From Bdellovibrionales bacterium (lineage in GTDB: Bacteria > Bdellovibrionota > Bdellovibrionia > Bdellovibrionales > UBA1609): a stretch of 9,764 bases of DNA. Location: positions 3,717 to 13,480 of the forward strand of contig DAIDJH010000014.1 in NCBI GenBank assembly GCA_027451425.1, written 5' to 3'. Shown here piece by piece: positions 1 to 6,630 of the stretch. Position numbers and translations under genes: made by a program. The notes below the pieces were generated by a model. The model searched no databases. It saw only the letters and a program-made list of their open reading frames with translations, and was not told where the DNA came from. Numbering within the stretch: position 1 is the first letter of the stretch; each line of letters opens with the position of its first letter.

Positions 1-45
1 ACCAAGAAGGCGTTGCTCTGACTCCGAGCTACATTCAGAGGAGCA

Positions 46-405
46 ATGCTCACAATGTTTCTCTTAGTTCATCGCGCCGATTGTGAAAAAGCTTTTGAAA
101 TGGATCAGGCTCGAGCCGTAGATGTCGAATGGGGGCATGTTGCGGCGGATGCTTCGCCAGAACGACCGGTGCGTCTACGCATTTTGAGCCAAGACAAGCC
201 GGGCTTATTGAAAAATATGAGCGAAGTTTTTGCATCTCGGGGAGTGAATATCCTCAACGTCCAAGCGCGTACGTCTCGCGATTTGCGGGCGGTCACGTTA
301 TTCGACATTCGCGTGCGGGATATTCGCCAACTCAACGATGTTATGACGGAATTGCAAAAAATTGCAGGCATACTCGAGGTCACCCGCACTTCGCAAATCG
401 ATTGA
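46..405 (+). CDS. C-terminal ACT-domain part of a RelA/SpoT-type (p)ppGpp synthetase/hydrolase, probably truncated or frameshifted
   Basis: RelA/SpoT enzymes make and degrade the alarmone (p)ppGpp; their C-terminal zinc-finger and ACT domains sense ribosome state. Seen here: residues 8-13 VHRADC, the second half of the zinc-finger (His9 and Cys13 fit the family H-x3-C pair), then VDVEWG (25-30), then an ACT domain at about 42-114 with the DKPGLL motif (50-55) and a closing IAGILEVTR. The synthetase, hydrolase and TGS domains and the CC pair of the zinc finger are absent. The frame is closed by TGA at 19-21, so it cannot simply continue upstream. Frame 3 (bases 3-83, open from the window edge) reads YIQR...HNVSL and resembles the sequence expected just before VHRADC, which suggests a one-base shift near 60-66. 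Start: ATG 46 has AGGAG only 2 bases away; ATG 55 lies 11 bases from it. Homology of the tail is fairly sure; gene integrity is not. The gene converges on its neighbour with an 8-base gap. Confidence 0.7.
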   Translation: MLTMFLLVHRADCEKAFEMDQARAVDVEWGHVAADASPERPVRLRILSQDKPGLLKNMSEVFASRGVNILNVQARTSRDLRAVTLFDIRVRDIRQLNDVMTELQKIAGILEVTRTSQID

Positions 406-413
406 GTCGCTGA

Positions 414-1307
414 CTAGAAGGTTTTGCCGTACCCAATGCGAAATTCAATTTCATTTGCCGTAACCGTCGATGAGGACGGGAACATCTGATACTGAAGTTC
501 AATCGGGATGTAAGGGTTCCCCTTGCCTTGAAAGTGAAAGTCGTATCCGGCAGCGAGCACATAAGCTGTTACGGTTGAAATGGAACTTGACGACAGTGCT
601 GTCGAAGATTTCGTGATAGGGAACAGAAGATCTACGCCCGCTCCACCCCACAGCGACTTTTTAGTGAAACGTCCAAGCATGTCGGCAGAGAGATAGGTGA
701 TTTTTGCGGTACAAGTGCCATTGCAACTCGTGGCATCGGTTGGGCCCGACGTGTTGAATTCGTCGAGACCCGCTTCACCGCGAAACGAGAACCAACTCAA
801 GAGCTGGTGATCCATGAACCCCATGGCGCTAAAACCGCTGCCGCTCAAAGACACTTTACGGTTGCTGCTGTTGACCAGGGTAACGGCCGCGCTTGATGAA
901 TTGAGACCGATCATGCCGCCGTAGCTTGTCGTGCCGATTGGAGTGCTAGTGTGACTTGCGTAATTCCCCGAATGTTTCTTCATTGCGTGACGACGGCGAA
1001 CGGCCGCGCGCCAGCGCTCAAACTGATCGTGAGGGAAAAGCTCAACCAAGTAACCCTTCATCGGCCGGCCCTTAAAAAAACCTTCAGCAAAACGGCCCGC
1101 AACTTTGGTAATTTTAGCGAGTGCCCGTACATGTCCACTGCTATCTTTGATTTTCACAATATCGCCGCGTTGAAATTGTGAACCGTCGAGTTCGATTAAC
1201 AATTTGTTACCTTTTATGGCTCGCACTTGTGCGGCGACCGACGCAATAGAAAATAAGCAAATCAAAAACGCGGACAAATATTGCAAGACTCTATAACGAG
1301 CGGCCAT
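414..1307 (-). CDS. Exported protein: small beta-rich domain plus probable outer-membrane beta-barrel
   Basis: I do not recognise a named family. With the start at 1307 (297 aa) it opens with a clean signal peptide: MAARYR, a hydrophobic core at 8-22, likely cleavage near SVAA|Q (26/27). The 1307 ATG has GGGAGAG six bases upstream; the in-frame start at 1358 lacks this and would bury the signal peptide. Residues 28-90 (GNKLLIELDG, RGDIVKIKDSSG, AKITKV) look like a small SH3/KOW-like barrel. A basic linker follows (98-111, RWRAAVRRRH). Residues 128-297 show alternating strands rich in Gly, Ser and aromatics, and end in FRIGYGKTF; the terminal Phe is the usual sorting signal of outer-membrane barrels. 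Cys195 and Cys199 could form a disulfide. It overlaps the upstream lipoprotein gene by 17 bases, so the two are probably translated together. A role in the outer membrane is inferred; the function is unknown. Confidence 0.78.
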   Translation of the reverse strand: MAARYRVLQYLSAFLICLFSIASVAAQVRAIKGNKLLIELDGSQFQRGDIVKIKDSSGHVRALAKITKVAGRFAEGFFKGRPMKGYLVELFPHDQFERWRAAVRRRHAMKKHSGNYASHTSTPIGTTSYGGMIGLNSSSAAVTLVNSSNRKVSLSGSGFSAMGFMDHQLLSWFSFRGEAGLDEFNTSGPTDATSCNGTCTAKITYLSADMLGRFTKKSLWGGAGVDLLFPITKSSTALSSSSISTVTAYVLAAGYDFHFQGKGNPYIPIELQYQMFPSSSTVTANEIEFRIGYGKTF

Positions 1308-1761
1308 GTTGAACTCTCCCGTGTAGAAGTTTCTCTTCGATGTTGGTGATCTGTTCATGGCCGAGTTGTGCGGCCTTAGCTATGTCACGAGTAGAAATAA
1401 TCGATGTGCTAGCCGTTAGAAAGCGAACTTTGCAGCTCGCATATTTGTTGGGCGCGATCATTTTTTCCATGGCCAAAAAAATAGGGGTGGAGTGGGTATC
1501 AACGAGTGTTGTCATATCTTCCGCTTCGTAGGGAGTGGTAATGGCTTCCATTGGTTCGTGGAGAAATGCGGGGGCTTCATTTGAGCTCAAGCATCGGTAG
1601 GCAAGAGTTCGATCAGTATTCAAGCTGTACGCACCAACGACGTTGTTTTCGTTGTCTTCGATTGCTTTTCGTCCGGTCGATTCGTAAAGCGAACAATTCG
1701 TGAAGACAACCGCCGCCACGACACAAAACAAACTACGCCAACAATATGCAATCCTTTGCAT
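1291..1761 (-). CDS. Small predicted lipoprotein of unknown function
   Basis: The protein has 156 aa. The N-terminus MQRIAYCWRS is followed by a hydrophobic stretch (11-20) and FTNC with Cys23, which is a plausible though imperfect lipobox (Asn at -1, Phe at -3). The mature part would begin CSLYESTGRK. Cys57 and Cys110 are candidates for a periplasmic disulfide. No catalytic motif or named domain is visible. The ATG at 1761 has no clear Shine-Dalgarno sequence. A weak promoter-like pair (TTGCAC, 17 bases, TCGAAT) lies so close to it that the mRNA would be nearly leaderless; the gene may instead be read through from ssb, 38 bases upstream. Its end overlaps the start of the barrel protein and contains that gene's ribosome binding site, so the two products may act as an envelope pair. 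Lipoprotein status is likely, function unknown. Confidence 0.7.
   Translation of the reverse strand: MQRIAYCWRSLFCVVAAVVFTNCSLYESTGRKAIEDNENNVVGAYSLNTDRTLAYRCLSSNEAPAFLHEPMEAITTPYEAEDMTTLVDTHSTPIFLAMEKMIAPNKYASCKVRFLTASTSIISTRDIAKAAQLGHEQITNIEEKLLHGRVQHGRSL
1314..1320 (-). promoter_or_regulatory. Ribosome binding site deciding the start of the barrel protein
   Basis: GGGAGAG on the minus strand lies six bases before the ATG at 1307, inside the 3' end of the lipoprotein gene. It selects 1307 over the upstream in-frame start at 1358. Confidence 0.7.
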
Positions 1762-1799
1762 ATTCGATATGCTACGTAAGAATTGTGCAAAAATAAAGT

Positions 1800-2228
1800 C
1801 TAGAACGGTAGCTCGTCATCCGCATTGAACGTTGGCTCGGGTCCAAAACTGTCAGCCGACGTTCCCGCAGAGCTGCTTTGCGTATCTCGAGTTTCGCCAG
1901 CGGCACCTAAAAATTGAACCGTTTGTGCGACAACCTCGGTGGCATAGCGCTTTTGCCCTTGAGCGTCTTCCCACGAACGAGTTTGCAATCGGCCCTCAAC
2001 GTAAACTTGGCGGCCTTTGCTCAAGTACTTGCCGCAAAGTTCAGCCAATTTGCCCCAAACCACAATGCGGTGCCATTCTGTGCGTTCTTGTTTTTTGCCT
2101 TCGCGGTCTGTCCAGTTTTCACTTGTGGCTAACCGTAAATGTGCCACTGTTTGTTGAGCTGAGACATTTTTGATTTCTGGGTCTGCGCCGAGACGGCCGA
2201 TGAGAATAACTTTATTAATCCCTGACAT
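1800..2228 (-). CDS. ssb: Single-stranded DNA-binding protein SSB
   Basis: SSB coats single-stranded DNA as a tetramer during replication, recombination and repair, and recruits partner enzymes through its C-terminal tip. The 142-aa protein has the full bacterial pattern: [18 protein letters not shown] at the start of the OB fold, then [37 protein letters not shown] and a final strand near 96-108. Trp39, Trp52 and Trp86 match the stacking positions of the family (Trp40, 54 and 88 in E. coli). A disordered Ser/Gly/Thr-rich linker of about 28 residues leads to DDELPF, the conserved acidic partner-binding tip. It is shorter than the 178-aa E. coli protein only in the linker. The start is set by GGGGAGG five bases before the ATG. 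It lies downstream of gspN but is separated by 78 bases with a likely promoter of its own, so it is probably not functionally part of the secretion operon. Confidence 0.97.
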   Translation of the reverse strand: MSGINKVILIGRLGADPEIKNVSAQQTVAHLRLATSENWTDREGKKQERTEWHRIVVWGKLAELCGKYLSKGRQVYVEGRLQTRSWEDAQGQKRYATEVVAQTVQFLGAAGETRDTQSSSAGTSADSFGPEPTFNADDELPF

Positions 2229-2233
2229 TTGAT

Positions 2234-2240
2234 CCTCCCC
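2234..2240 (-). promoter_or_regulatory. Strong ribosome binding site of ssb
   Basis: GGGGAGG on the minus strand, five bases before the ssb ATG, is close to an ideal Shine-Dalgarno sequence and predicts high translation. Confidence 0.75.
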
Positions 2241-2257
2241 CGAATTTTGTGGATAAA

Positions 2258-2286
2258 GTTGTAGGCGGGACAGTTAGAAACGGCAA
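2258..2286 (-). promoter_or_regulatory. Candidate sigma-70-type promoter for ssb
   Basis: Minus strand: TTGCCG (2286-2281) is separated by 17 bases from TACAAC (2263-2258). Each box matches the consensus at four of six positions. Transcription would start near 2251, giving a leader of about 20 bases that carries the strong Shine-Dalgarno sequence. The spacing and position fit well; the boxes are only moderate. Confidence 0.4.
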
Positions 2287-2306
2287 GCTTAAATTATATG
2301 CATGCT

Positions 2307-3284
2307 TTAAAATGCATTTGGATCCAGCGGGGACGGCGTCGGGGGGCTGCCTGAGCCGGTTCCTGACAATTTTAAAGCATAGCGCGTGCCATCAGCTGTC
2401 ATAGTTCGATATTGGTCAAAATTGAGCAAGCTGAGCATAGCGCCAAAGTTTTTTTCTATGGACGAGTCTAAGGTCAAGTCAATATTGAACTGGTAGGGGC
2501 CAACATTGGTGTAAACAAAGCCAGCTTGGTTGTTGATTTGAAGCTGCATTGTGCCTTTGATTCGACCATGAACGTTGTCGCCCGGCTTGCCAATAACCCC
2601 ATCGGTGATGTCGAGTTGTCCGCCGCTTAGCGTGCTGTTCAAGTTGACCTGCGAAATTCGCATATCCGGCAAAGTCAATGCCATCAAAGCGGGTACCATA
2701 GCTGCTGGAATATGCAAATTATTGATCTGAATAGATGCTGAACCGCTTGGCTGGTTGGTGAATGTCGGGTCAAAACTCCCCGCGACATCGCCTTGAATAC
2801 GACCCTCCATTGTTACGGGCAGCTGTGCGAACTTGGATAAATCTTTGAGATCCAAACCATCGAGCGACAGGGCGATTGTTTGCATGCGAACGTGATCTAT
2901 CTTGTGACCAAGGCGATAATTTACGTACAGTGAACCCCGCAAAAAATTGTCTACCGAGGCGCTAAAACCGGGGCTAAAAGTAAGCAGACCCATCAGGCTT
3001 GGCGCAAGATAAATTTCGCCGGCATTGATCGTGGGGAGCATCGCGACGTCCACCGACACTTTGTTGAGTCGAAGCGACGGCGGAAAAAAACTAAGACCCA
3101 TACTGCGAAACTCGAGATACACGCCATGCGCGGCGGACTGGGCCATCAGCAAATCCGACAGATCGTCGTAGGGGAATATCAAAACTGCGAAGAATAGTGC
3201 GGCCACGAGAACCAAAAGTAACAACTTCTTTTTTTCACGAAGGACGTAAAAAATCGGTTTGAAAATTGCGGCTAACGCTCCCAA
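2307..3284 (-). CDS. gspN: Type II secretion system protein GspN (TTG start)
   Basis: GspN is an accessory component found in a subset of type II secretion systems and related to AsmA-like inner-membrane/periplasmic proteins; its exact role is poorly known. The 325-aa product has a short cytoplasmic end (IFYVLREKKK), one membrane span at about 20-37 ending IFPYD, and a long beta-rich periplasmic part with AsmA-like strands (for example GRIQGDVAGS, GSASIQINNL, GRIKGTMQLQI). The C-terminus is a Pro/Ser tail (310-322). I place the start at TTG 3284: GAGGA overlaps the gspM stop codon and lies 7 bases upstream. An in-frame GTG at 3386 would overlap gspM by 92 bases and add 34 residues with no membrane or leader character. 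The first ATG in frame lies beyond the membrane span. The family call rests on topology, position after gspM and general resemblance. Confidence 0.82.
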   Translation of the reverse strand: MGALAAIFKPIFYVLREKKKLLLLVLVAALFFAVLIFPYDDLSDLLMAQSAAHGVYLEFRSMGLSFFPPSLRLNKVSVDVAMLPTINAGEIYLAPSLMGLLTFSPGFSASVDNFLRGSLYVNYRLGHKIDHVRMQTIALSLDGLDLKDLSKFAQLPVTMEGRIQGDVAGSFDPTFTNQPSGSASIQINNLHIPAAMVPALMALTLPDMRISQVNLNSTLSGGQLDITDGVIGKPGDNVHGRIKGTMQLQINNQAGFVYTNVGPYQFNIDLTLDSSIEKNFGAMLSLLNFDQYRTMTADGTRYALKLSGTGSGSPPTPSPLDPNAF

Positions 3285-3291
3285 ATTTAGT

Positions 3292-3296
3292 TCCTC
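3292..3296 (-). promoter_or_regulatory. Ribosome binding site of gspN overlapping the gspM stop
   Basis: GAGGA (minus strand 3296-3292) shares bases with the gspM TGA (3297-3295) and lies 7 bases before TTG 3284. This supports translational coupling and the TTG start. Confidence 0.55.
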
Positions 3297-4020
3297 ACTT
3301 CGCGCCGTTGCCGCTGTCGTTATTCGGTCGGTTGGGTTCAGTGCCAGGACGAAATTTCGGCCTCGGTACTCCACCAGCGTCGCCACTGCGTTTTTTCAAT
3401 GACGTCGGTAGACTATAGACCGCAAGTTTGTAAAGCACGTTGTAATAGTGAGGGTCCGGAGAGCTCGCCGTCATCTCAAGGCCCGCAAGTTTGACGTTTG
3501 GATTTCGGCTCTGCAAATCGAAGCCGATTTCAACAATTTGCTTAAGATTCAATTTTTTTAGTTTAACTCCAACGCCGGTGATATGTAGTTTGCCAGCCGC
3601 AACACCTGGACCTAGATCGCTCAAGTCAATATCCGTTGTTCCGGCGTTTTGTTCGGGGAGTAGCGGATATGTCGCCAACATATCGCCAATTTGGCTTTTT
3701 AGGTCGGCAGCTTCAACCGTGCGGGGCATGTTGAGAGACTCACTGGCCAGACGGTTGGCGCGCAGAAGTTCGCGGATCAGATTGCGATTGGCTATGTACT
3801 GATCAGCATTGTCCGATGAACTTGAAAAATATGAATAGGGGAACATGATCAAACCAACCGCGATTATCACTACAATGCCGACGATGAGACCACGCTGGGC
3901 GTTTGGTGACAGGTTTTCATATTGTTCGCGAAGATTGTTGTAGGCTGGCGACTCTTGAATACGACCCCAGAGTTCGATGGCGTTTTCTTTGAGTTCATCT
4001 TTGAGATTTTCAAACGCCAA
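3295..4020 (-). CDS. gspM: Type II secretion system protein GspM (TTG start)
   Basis: GspM is a bitopic inner-membrane protein that partners GspL in the T2SS assembly platform. This 241-aa protein has a charged cytoplasmic segment (1-43), one membrane span at about 44-60 (GLIVGIVVIIAVGLIMF) and a periplasmic part. The latter starts with a helical stretch (about 70-120) and has a possible ferredoxin-like fold at about 143-204. It ends in a basic Pro-rich tail (209-241) containing RPKFRPG and NRPNN. Family members are usually nearer 160-180 aa, so both ends are extended. The start is TTG at 4020, five bases after a strong GGAGG, with one base between it and the gspL TAA. The sequence alone is a weak match; the call depends on topology and on its place between gspL and gspN. 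It could be described more cautiously as a PilO/GspM-like protein. Confidence 0.75.
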   Translation of the reverse strand: MAFENLKDELKENAIELWGRIQESPAYNNLREQYENLSPNAQRGLIVGIVVIIAVGLIMFPYSYFSSSSDNADQYIANRNLIRELLRANRLASESLNMPRTVEAADLKSQIGDMLATYPLLPEQNAGTTDIDLSDLGPGVAAGKLHITGVGVKLKKLNLKQIVEIGFDLQSRNPNVKLAGLEMTASSPDPHYYNVLYKLAVYSLPTSLKKRSGDAGGVPRPKFRPGTEPNRPNNDSGNGAK

Positions 4021-4021
4021 A

Positions 4022-5725
4022 TTATCCTCCCGTTCGACGCCCGACGCGTAGGCGATAACGAAACGCTTGGTAATTTTTCTCTGTCTTCATTATCACTGGC
4101 AGCTTATGAATTTTACCGTCGCGTGCGATGGCCTTGAGCGCTTGTTCGAGGTGGGTGATGATTTGCGTATTTGCCGCTTGGCCGGTCAAGACCACGTCCT
4201 CGCCGTTGACGCGGAGATCGGCGACATTTAGTCCTGTTAAATTGTGCTTTGGCCCAAGCGATTTACTGAGCGGCTCAAGCGCCGTTAATCGTGTCATGAC
4301 ATCGAGAGGTGAGTTCATCTTTTGCAAGCTATCAAGCATCTTACGTAATTTTGCCTTTTCGTTTTGCTCTTTAATGAACTCGTGGATGGCGCGATTGGTG
4401 ACTCGTGGGCCGGCTGCGCCGAGTACGTTTTTCGCCTGCTGGTGGAGGGCATCGGTACTTGCATCAATATTCGACGAAGTGAGGTTGTCACGTAAAAAAC
4501 TCCACACGCACAACACCACAAGTGCAGCTGCGGCAACTTTCATTGTGTGGCCCCAGCGATCCCAAAAAACCTGTAGGGATTCGCTTTGTTTTGCAAATTC
4601 TCCACGCAACAAATTGAGCGGTGGATTTTTCGGTCGCTTGATCCCTTCGACGGCTAGGCCAATCGCGGTCACCATTGCGACTTCTCCGTTTGGACTTTGC
4701 CCAAAGTCGATTGAGGGGATCATATCGAGTCGGGCTAGGCGATTCATCGCGACTTCAGTTCGTTGCGTGAGGTAGGGGCCAAGGTTGCGGAGTTGTGCCA
4801 CGCCGCCAACCAAAATGCCTTGGCGGTATTGAATTTTATAGAGGCTTTTCAGTTCAAAAAGCGTAAGGCGAAGTTTTTGTGCGAATGTGTCAATTGCCGA
4901 TTTGACAACCTCCGAGAGAGCGACCTGTTCGCGGCTAGCGCCTTCATTGTTCATGAGAATGTACGCTTTGCGTTTCAACTCTTTCAAAGCTTCAAGATAG
5001 GGAATACTGTAGCGTTGCGAAATCAATTCAGCGAGATCGCGGCCGCCCCAATCAATATGACGTAAGTCGAGGAGGTAGCCGTCTTTGATCACGGCCACTG
5101 TAGAGGTGCGGTGGCCGATGCTTATGGCCAGATCAACTTGCGCCGGCTCGGGTGTGGCGAGTCTTTCAGCGTTTGTATGATCACCGGGTTCCGGCGGAGC
5201 AGGATAGGTCCAGGGCGCTTCACGCCATTCTTCGAATAAATTGGCGAAGGCAAATCCGTCCACGCTGACCAAATCGACAGATACTCCTACTTCTTCAACG
5301 CGTTTGATCGTTTTGATCAAGTGCTCCTTCGGGCAGGCCACCGCAATGACCTGCGCTTTATTCCCAACGAAATGCGTGATCTTCGCGTCGAAAACCGAAT
5401 TTTCGGAGGAGAAAGGAACGTCGTCCTCGAGCTCGAAAGGTAAGCTTTTTAAAATTTTGTGCCGTTCTTTGAACGGAAATTCGCGCCGGCGCCAACTGAC
5501 TTCGAATTGGTGTGCGCCGATCACTATGGCGGCGCCGTCGTCGCTATAGCGTGACTGAATATCACGAAGAATTTCAATCAGTTCGATTTGTGTGTCTTTA
5601 TTGGGGTCTTGACTGAGCGGGTATTCGGACGTTCCGATACACTCATAACCTTTGTTGGTCGAGCGAACTTTGGCGACTTTGACGCTAAAACTACCGATGT
5701 CAATGCCGACGCTGGTTGTGGACAT
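4022..5725 (-). CDS. gspL: Type II secretion system protein GspL with complete PilM-like ATPase-fold domain
   Basis: GspL links the cytoplasmic GspE ATPase to the pseudopilus through the inner membrane, with GspM. The 567-aa product is longer than typical GspL (about 400 aa). Residues 7-20 (GIDIGSFSVKVAKV) are the phosphate-1 loop of the PilM/FtsA actin-like fold; 82-104 (EFPFKERHKILKS...FELEDDVPF) is PilM-like. DLAISIG at 198-204 fits phosphate-2, and ILVGGVAQLRNLGPYL at 304-319 fits the adenosine-binding loop. The GspL-type motif NLLRGEFA (371-378) precedes a single membrane span (about 395-411), a helical segment (430-470) and a periplasmic domain at about 495-562. It therefore reads as PilM plus a PilN/GspL tail in one chain. 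The ATG at 5725 has no good Shine-Dalgarno sequence, and an 8-base palindrome (TAACGTTA, 5730-5737) sits just before it. gspM follows after one base. Confidence 0.92.
   Translation of the reverse strand: MSTTSVGIDIGSFSVKVAKVRSTNKGYECIGTSEYPLSQDPNKDTQIELIEILRDIQSRYSDDGAAIVIGAHQFEVSWRRREFPFKERHKILKSLPFELEDDVPFSSENSVFDAKITHFVGNKAQVIAVACPKEHLIKTIKRVEEVGVSVDLVSVDGFAFANLFEEWREAPWTYPAPPEPGDHTNAERLATPEPAQVDLAISIGHRTSTVAVIKDGYLLDLRHIDWGGRDLAELISQRYSIPYLEALKELKRKAYILMNNEGASREQVALSEVVKSAIDTFAQKLRLTLFELKSLYKIQYRQGILVGGVAQLRNLGPYLTQRTEVAMNRLARLDMIPSIDFGQSPNGEVAMVTAIGLAVEGIKRPKNPPLNLLRGEFAKQSESLQVFWDRWGHTMKVAAAALVVLCVWSFLRDNLTSSNIDASTDALHQQAKNVLGAAGPRVTNRAIHEFIKEQNEKAKLRKMLDSLQKMNSPLDVMTRLTALEPLSKSLGPKHNLTGLNVADLRVNGEDVVLTGQAANTQIITHLEQALKAIARDGKIHKLPVIMKTEKNYQAFRYRLRVGRRTGG
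4026..4031 (-). promoter_or_regulatory. Ribosome binding site of gspM within the gspL 3' end
   Basis: GGGAGG (minus strand 4031-4026) encodes part of the final codons of gspL and lies five bases before TTG 4020. It fixes the unusual start codon and couples gspM to gspL. Confidence 0.65.
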
Positions 5726-5835
5726 AAGTTAACGTTACCGTTTTCTTTGCGGCCTGCGCAAGAACTCTTTATGCCTTTACACAAAGATCGTAACGCTTCT
5801 ACCGGGTGCCTTAAAGCGGTGCTAGCGGTAAGGGT
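5726..5835. promoter_or_regulatory. Divergent intergenic region between gspL and the opposite-strand gene
   Basis: These 110 bases are the largest non-coding gap and must carry the start signals of the plus-strand gene, and any internal promoter for gspL-M-N. I see no convincing promoter pair on either strand. On plus, TTTACA (5776-5781) is a good -35 but has only weak -10 candidates. The palindrome TAACGTTA (5730-5737) abuts the gspL start and could be an operator or chance. Neither gene has a well-spaced Shine-Dalgarno sequence; AAGGG ends one base before the plus-strand ATG. Confidence 0.35.
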
Positions 5836-6630
5836 ATGATTAAAAGACTGAAGGCGTTTTTATCGATTGGCGCGTTGATCTTGGCGGTGACTGATTATGA
5901 CAAAAATTCGGCGCGTGCCGGTGAATGCGCCGATCATTTGCAAGATCGAGTCGCGCTTGACCGAACCGCACAGGACTCGTCTGACCAACCGGAGGCTGGG
6001 CGTTTTACCGAGCTGGTTCGTACGATGAGTGAAAATGACTCTGTCGCGCTCAAATTGAATTTTGTCGCGGCTCGCTCCCTGTACTCCTATGCGAAGCAAA
6101 AACTTGGTGAACATCACGCGCATTTTATTCAAGAGGGTCTCGCTGATTTTCAGCCGATGCGATCGTTTTGGCGGTCTCCTAAACTAAACCCATTTGGCGT
6201 GGGGAGGTTGGACATTCGCGTGACGAAAAAAGAACTGTCTGAGCTTCAACGGTTTATTGAACTCGCCGATGACATTCAAATTGAACGCGTGACGGGGAGT
6301 GAAGACGAAGACCATATTATGCGAGGTGGCCGCTCGATTGGTGAGCGACTCGCGGGCAGTGAATTGGGCTATTGGCAATGGGTAACCAAGCGGCCGGGAA
6401 AAGTAGTTCGCATCCAAACTGTCACAAGTTACGACAGAAAAAAATTTGACGCGCTCGCCATGAAGATTGCAAATGATGACAACGGCGTCAGCGTTGCGCG
6501 TTCCTACTACGATCCGCTGCTTTCAATAGGGTATATGGTTCTTCAAGCCAAAGTGAAAGATTTGGCTCATGTTGTGGAGTCAACTCCTGAGATTCATCTT
6601 GTGCATGTGACACAAGTTGATGAGGGTTAG
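5836..6630 (+). CDS. Exported protein of unknown function inserted antisense within the gsp cluster
   Basis: I do not recognise this 264-aa protein. It begins MIKRLK, then a hydrophobic stretch (7-18, AFLSIGALILAV), a polar stretch, and a possible signal-peptidase site ARA|G at 28/29. It is thus probably periplasmic or secreted, or anchored by that one segment. The only Cys is Cys31, near the mature N-terminus. The rest is soluble, mixed alpha/beta and highly charged, with a helical region at about 55-105 and a basic/aromatic patch (YWQWVTKRPGK). No catalytic motif stands out. The start is confined by a stop at 5812 and by the need to keep the leader. Its stop codon (6628-6630) overlaps the gspK stop on the other strand by two bases. 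Coding character is supported by full-length openness and a coherent leader. Position suggests a link with the T2SS, as substrate or accessory, but that is inference. Confidence 0.75.
   Translation: MIKRLKAFLSIGALILAVTDYDKNSARAGECADHLQDRVALDRTAQDSSDQPEAGRFTELVRTMSENDSVALKLNFVAARSLYSYAKQKLGEHHAHFIQEGLADFQPMRSFWRSPKLNPFGVGRLDIRVTKKELSELQRFIELADDIQIERVTGSEDEDHIMRGGRSIGERLAGSELGYWQWVTKRPGKVVRIQTVTSYDRKKFDALAMKIANDDNGVSVARSYYDPLLSIGYMVLQAKVKDLAHVVESTPEIHLVHVTQVDEG

Noticed and set aside
951..1181. 76-codon plus-strand open frame
   Set aside because: It is antisense to the barrel protein, without ribosome binding site or recognisable features.
1762..1799. Promoter for the lipoprotein gene (TTGCAC, 17 bases, TCGAAT)
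   Set aside because: The -10 box is poor and abuts the start codon, requiring a leaderless mRNA; not strong enough to list as a feature.
2298..2317. Possible terminator hairpin after gspN (ATGCAT, 8-base loop, ATGCAT)
   Set aside because: The stem is only 6 AT-rich pairs of a self-palindromic word, spans the stop codon and is not followed by a T-run, so it is not a convincing intrinsic terminator.
3285..3386. GTG start for gspN at 3386
   Set aside because: It would overlap gspM by 92 bases and add residues with no leader character; TTG 3284 has a well-spaced Shine-Dalgarno sequence.
4128..4775. 215-codon open frame on the plus strand
   Set aside because: It lies wholly antisense to the well-supported gspL, and its product is Ser/Arg/Cys-rich with no domain or ribosome binding site, as expected of a mirror frame.
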